Assembly (NCBI GenBank): GCA_003561595.1
Contig: PWWF01000272.1
Coordinates: 1 to 15,495 of the forward strand
From: Paracoccaceae bacterium
Lineage (GTDB): Bacteria > Pseudomonadota > Alphaproteobacteria > Rhodobacterales > Rhodobacteraceae
Length of the DNA stretch: 15,495 nucleotides
Direction: 5' to 3'
Shown: one piece after another, positions 12,354 to 15,495 of the stretch
How positions within the stretch are numbered: position 1 is the stretch's first letter
Layout of the letters: every line of letters starts with the position of its first letter
Program-made: the position numbers and the translations under genes
Notes under the pieces: model-generated
Seen by the model: only the letters and a program-made list of their open reading frames with translations
What the model was told of the DNA's origin: nothing
Databases searched by the model: none

Positions 12354-13703
12354 TCAGCCCTCGGGCTCGCGGGCGAGGTAGGATTCAAGCCAGTGGATAT
12401 TGTAATTGCCTGTCTGGATATCGGGCTCGGACAAAAGCGCGTGGAACAGCGGCACCGAGCTGTCGACCCCGTCGATGATCAACTCGCCCAGCGCGCGGTT
12501 CAGCCGCGCCAGCGCCTCGGGGCGGTCGCGGCCCTGCACGATCAGCTTGGCGATCAGGCTGTCGTAATAGGGCGGCACGCGGTAGCCGGAATAGAGCGCG
12601 CTGTCCATGCGCACCCCCAACCCGCCGGGCGCGTGATAGGTCTGCACAAGGCCGGGGCAGGGGGTGAACTGGGGCAGGCGCTCGGCATTGATGCGCACCT
12701 CTATCGCGTGGCCGTTCAGGACAAGATCGTCCTGCGTGAAGGAGAGCGGCTGCCCGGCGGCCACGCGGATCTGTTCGCGCACCAGATCGACGCCGAAGAT
12801 CCCCTCGGTCACCGGATGTTCGACCTGCAGGCGGGTGTTCATCTCGATGAAGTAGAATTCGCCATTCTCATACAGGAATTCGATCGTGCCGGCGCCGCGA
12901 TAGCCGATGCGGGCCACCGCCTCGGCGCAGGTCTGCCCGATGCGGGCGCGGGTGTCGGCATCAAGCGCGGGGCTGGGGGCCTCTTCCAGTACTTTCTGGT
13001 GGCGGCGCTGAAGCGAGCAGTCCCGCTCGCCCAGATGCACCGCCTGGCCGCGCCCGTCGCCAAAGACCTGGATCTCGATATGCCGGGGCGCGCCCAGATA
13101 TTTCTCGATATAGACCTCGTCATTGCCGAAGGCGGCCTTGGCCTCGGTCCGGGCGGTGCGAAAGGCGCTGTCGATATCGGCCGCGCTGCGCGCGAGCTTC
13201 ATCCCGCGCCCGCCGCCGCCTGCCGTGGCCTTGACGATGACGGGATAGCCGATGTCGCCTGCGACCTGGCGCGCCGTGTCAAGATCCGGCACGCCACCAT
13301 CCGAGCCGGGGACGCAGGGCACGCCCAGTGCCTTCATCGTGTCCTTGGCGGTGATCTTGTCGCCCATCAGCCGGATATGTTCGGCCGAGGGGCCGATGAA
13401 GGTGATGCCGTGATCCTCGACCACCTGCACGAAGGCGGCATTTTCCGACAGGAACCCGTAGCCCGGATGGATCGCATCGGCGCCCGAAATCTCGCAGGCC
13501 GAGATGATGGCGGGCACATGCAGATAGCTTTGCGAAGAGGGCGCGGGGCCGATGCAGATGGCCTCATCGGCCATGCGCACATGCATCGCATCCGAATCGG
13601 CAGTGGAATGGACGGCGACCGAGGCAATGCCCATCTCGCGGCAGGCGCGGATGACGCGAAGCGCGATCTCGCCGCGGTTGGCGATCAGGATCTTGTTGAA
13701 CAT
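12354..13703 (-). CDS. accC: Biotin carboxylase subunit of acetyl-CoA carboxylase
   Basis: 449 residues, the same length as E. coli AccC. It uses ATP and bicarbonate to carboxylate biotin on AccB, the first half of malonyl-CoA synthesis for fatty acids. The N-terminal domain begins [20 protein letters not shown]; the ATP-grasp part holds the glycine-rich loop GGGGRGMK (162-169), the [20 protein letters not shown] stretch (about 226-245) and the catalytic [14 protein letters not shown] (287-300). The C-terminal domain has YDSLIAKLI. It ends in [17 protein letters not shown]. It lies 10 nt after accB with which it forms an operon. It is a single-domain acetyl-CoA carboxylase subunit, not the longer propionyl-CoA carboxylase alpha chain. 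Confidence 0.98.
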   Translation of the reverse strand: MFNKILIANRGEIALRVIRACREMGIASVAVHSTADSDAMHVRMADEAICIGPAPSSQSYLHVPAIISACEISGADAIHPGYGFLSENAAFVQVVEDHGITFIGPSAEHIRLMGDKITAKDTMKALGVPCVPGSDGGVPDLDTARQVAGDIGYPVIVKATAGGGGRGMKLARSAADIDSAFRTARTEAKAAFGNDEVYIEKYLGAPRHIEIQVFGDGRGQAVHLGERDCSLQRRHQKVLEEAPSPALDADTRARIGQTCAEAVARIGYRGAGTIEFLYENGEFYFIEMNTRLQVEHPVTEGIFGVDLVREQIRVAAGQPLSFTQDDLVLNGHAIEVRINAERLPQFTPCPGLVQTYHAPGGLGVRMDSALYSGYRVPPYYDSLIAKLIVQGRDRPEALARLNRALGELIIDGVDSSVPLFHALLSEPDIQTGNYNIHWLESYLAREPEG

Positions 13704-13713
13704 GGCCCGCGCC

Positions 13714-14202
13714 TTATTCGATGATCATGAGCGGCGCGCCGAACTCGACCGGGCTGCCATCGCTGACCAGAATGCGCTTGACGGTGCCCGCGCGCGGCGC
13801 GGGGATGTGGTTCATCGTCTTCATCGCCTCGATGATCATCAGCGTGTCACCCTCGGCGACCTGCGCGCCCGTGCTGACAAAATTCGCCGAGCCCGGTTCC
13901 GGTGCAAGATAGGCAGTGCCGACCATGGGCGAGGTGACCGCGCCGGGGTGCTGCGCGGGGTCGGACGGGGTGTCGGCGCGGGCACCTGGAGCGGCAGGGG
14001 CGGCGGGTGCGGGCGCAGCGGCCGGGGCGACAGGGGCTGCAACGGACGCCGGTGGCGGTGCCAGTTTCGAGATGCGCACATTCAGGCTGTCCTTCTCGCC
14101 ATATTCGCGCTTGACGCTCAGCTCGGTCAGGTCCCTTTCGTTCAGCAATTCCGCAAGGGCTGCGATAAAGACAACATCGGCTTCGTTGCGGCTTTGGGTC
14201 AT
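13714..14202 (-). CDS. accB: Biotin carboxyl carrier protein of acetyl-CoA carboxylase
   Basis: 162 residues from the ATG at 14202, chosen because GAGGAC sits 5 nt upstream; an in-frame ATG at 14244 would add 14 residues and bring the start very near the predicted transcript start. The N-terminal helical region (about 1-46, [28 protein letters not shown]) is typical of BCCP. A flexible Ala/Pro-rich linker spans about 47-87. The C-terminal biotinyl domain (88-162) has the target lysine K128 in EAMKTMN and ends [13 protein letters not shown] carries carboxybiotin between AccC and the carboxyltransferase AccAD, whose genes are not in view. Promoter TTCACA-17-TATAAG lies 60-90 nt upstream, in the control region shared with the divergent regulator. 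Confidence 0.96.
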   Translation of the reverse strand: MTQSRNEADVVFIAALAELLNERDLTELSVKREYGEKDSLNVRISKLAPPPASVAAPVAPAAAPAPAAPAAPGARADTPSDPAQHPGAVTSPMVGTAYLAPEPGSANFVSTGAQVAEGDTLMIIEAMKTMNHIPAPRAGTVKRILVSDGSPVEFGAPLMIIE

Positions 14203-14261
14203 AGGGTCCTCGAGGTTGTGATATGCGGGCGCGGGGTCTGCCATCCCCTTGCATGGCGCGC

Positions 14262-14290
14262 CTTATACGTGAGCGGCGCCGCGCTGTGAA
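14262..14290 (-). promoter_or_regulatory. accBC promoter
   Basis: On the minus strand TTCACA (14285-14290), a spacer of exactly 17 bp, then TATAAG (14262-14267). Both hexamers match the sigma-70 consensus at 5/6, the best promoter in the window. The expected start is near 14255, giving a leader of about 53 nt before the chosen accB ATG. Confidence 0.75.
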
Positions 14291-14380
14291 GCCGCGTTTT
14301 TCCCCCGCCGGTGTGCGGGGCGTCGCGCGGGGTTCCCGATTGCGTTTCATGCGCTAGAGTGGGGCGCAGAAAGGACCAAG

Positions 14381-15495
14381 ATGCCGACATCCCGCCCCAG
14401 CCTGACCGGAACCCGTATCCGCGCGCGGCGCAACCTGCGCGGCATGCGGCAGGCGGATCTGGCGCGGGCGGTGGGGGTTTCGCCCTCTTACCTCAACCTG
14501 ATCGAACATAACCGCCGCAAGGTGGGGGCGACGCTTCTGGCGTCACTGGCGCAGGCGCTGGGGGTCAGTGTGGATGCGCTGACCGAGGATGTGGATGGCA
14601 AGCTGGTCGCAGGCGCGCGCGCCGCCGCGCAACGCAGCGAGGCCGACGCGCTGGAGCTGGAGCGGATCGAGGAATTCACGGGCCGCTTTCCCGGCTGGGC
14701 CGGGGTGCTGGCCGAGACGCAGGCGCGGGTCGAGCGGCTGGAACGTGTGGTCGAACAGCTTAATGACCGCATGACCCATGACCCGTATATGGGCGAGGCG
14801 CTGCACGAGATCATCTCGGCCGTGACCTCGGTGCAGTCCACAGCCAGCATCCTGTCCGAATCCGGCGGGATCGAGCCGGAATGGCAGGCGCGCTTTCATC
14901 ACAACATCCTGCAGGACAGCACGCGCCTGGCCGATGGGGCCGTGGCGCTGGTGAATTATCTGGATTCCGAGAAGATCGAGGAAACCGGCCTTGCCGCCCC
15001 GCAGGAAGAGGTCGAGGCCTGGCTGGCGCGGCATGGCTTTCACCTGCCCGAGCTTGAGGCGGGCGCGCCCGATACGCACGCCATGGTGCGCGGGCAGGCG
15101 GAACTGGCGTCCGAGGCCTCGCGCCTGCTGGCGCAGCAATGGATCGCGCGCTTTGCGGCGGATGCGGCGGCGCTGCCGATGGCGCCGCTGATGGAGGTGC
15201 TCGCGCGCGAGGGGCTGGCGCCGGAGGTGCTGGCAAGCGCGTTCGGCGTGCCCTTCGATCAGGTGCTGCGCCGACTGGCGCTGCTGCCTGCCCCGGCACT
15301 GGCGCAGGCCGGGTTGCCGCCCATGGGCCTTGTGATCTGCGATCTGTCGGGCACGCTGCTGTTTCGCCGACCCGTCGAGGGGTTCGCGCTGCCGCGTTTT
15401 GGCGGGGCCTGCCCGCTCTGGCCGCTTTATCAGGCATTGATCAGCCCCTACCGCCCCATCCGCCGCGCGCTGATGACGGCCGGGCAGGCGGGGCG
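14381..15495 (+). CDS. XRE-family regulator with ScfR-type (short-chain acyl-CoA regulator) C-terminus, 3' end missing
   Basis: 371 codons visible, open at the right edge. Residues 9-66 are an XRE helix-turn-helix (MRQADLARAVGVSPSYLNLIEHNRR). Residues about 138-195 form two long helices, starting LHEIISAVTSV and WQARFHHNILQDSTRLADG, that resemble a histidine-kinase dimerisation domain, with His142 at the phospho-site position. Residues about 235-300 look like the end of the M78-type region of PrpR/RamB relatives but have no HExxH. From about 316, LVICDLSGTLLFRRP and FGGACPLWPLYQAL match the DUF2083/ScfR domain, known in this family to bind short-chain acyl-CoAs. AAGGA lies 5 nt before the ATG. 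It is divergent from accBC, so it may control that operon, itself, or other acyl-CoA genes. Confidence 0.85.
   Translation, partial: MPTSRPSLTGTRIRARRNLRGMRQADLARAVGVSPSYLNLIEHNRRKVGATLLASLAQALGVSVDALTEDVDGKLVAGARAAAQRSEADALELERIEEFTGRFPGWAGVLAETQARVERLERVVEQLNDRMTHDPYMGEALHEIISAVTSVQSTASILSESGGIEPEWQARFHHNILQDSTRLADGAVALVNYLDSEKIEETGLAAPQEEVEAWLARHGFHLPELEAGAPDTHAMVRGQAELASEASRLLAQQWIARFAADAAALPMAPLMEVLAREGLAPEVLASAFGVPFDQVLRRLALLPAPALAQAGLPPMGLVICDLSGTLLFRRPVEGFALPRFGGACPLWPLYQALISPYRPIRRALMTAGQAG

Noticed and set aside
12261..13724. 487-codon plus-strand frame opposite accC
   Set aside because: Mirror of accC, which has all catalytic motifs; the frame's product has no known domain.

Overview
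The window is GC-rich (about two thirds by eye), fully coding-dense chromosomal DNA. The proteins it encodes point to an alphaproteobacterium of the order Rhodobacterales (Rhodobacter/Paracoccus/Roseinatronobacter-like). The evidence is a DksA with a single zinc-finger cysteine, a long bL25 with an acidic tail, a Pth with an Ala/Pro/Lys-rich tail, a DUF2927 lipoprotein, and an XRE/ScfR regulator next to accBC. I see no rRNA, tRNA, CRISPR array, prophage or transposase. Most genes are ordinary chromosomal ones.

Layout. (1) 1-3570, minus strand: a tight five-gene run moxR-type AAA+ ATPase > GNAT acetyltransferase > DUF2927 lipoprotein > 54-aa membrane protein > VWA (CoxE-like) protein, the last one cut by the window edge. 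(2) 3571-3794: divergent control region. (3) 3795-7528, plus strand: dksA with a clear terminator, a flavin monooxygenase, a membrane-anchored retropepsin-like protease, a 101-bp palindromic element, then trpB, transcribed without trpA or trpF beside it. (4) 7529-8793, plus strand: a secreted PepSY-like protein followed by a membrane-anchored LuxR-type regulator. (5) 8810-11031, minus strand: pth > DUF2332 > DUF2237. (6) 11149-11484, plus strand: an IsdG-like haem-degrading monooxygenase candidate, lying between pth and rplY. (7) 11545-14202, minus strand: rplY with its own promoter and hairpin leader, then accC preceded by accB, the pair driven by a good sigma-70-type promoter. (8) 14381-end, plus strand: a divergent XRE/ScfR-type regulator, cut by the window edge.

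How the genes work together. accB and accC make two parts of acetyl-CoA carboxylase, and the divergent regulator belongs to a family known to sense short-chain acyl-CoAs, so local control of malonyl-CoA synthesis is a reasonable guess. rplY and pth both serve translation; dksA links transcription to nutrient status. The moxR/VWA pair probably acts as a chaperone-like remodelling unit, with the lipoprotein and small membrane protein suggesting envelope targets. The PepSY/LuxR pair looks like a compact envelope-sensing module.

The least explained points are the kinase-dimerisation-like helix pair inside the XRE regulator, the PepSY/LuxR pair, the MoxR-lipoprotein-VWA operon, and the palindromic element at 6109-6209. 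No single item is clearly a new defence or mobile system.
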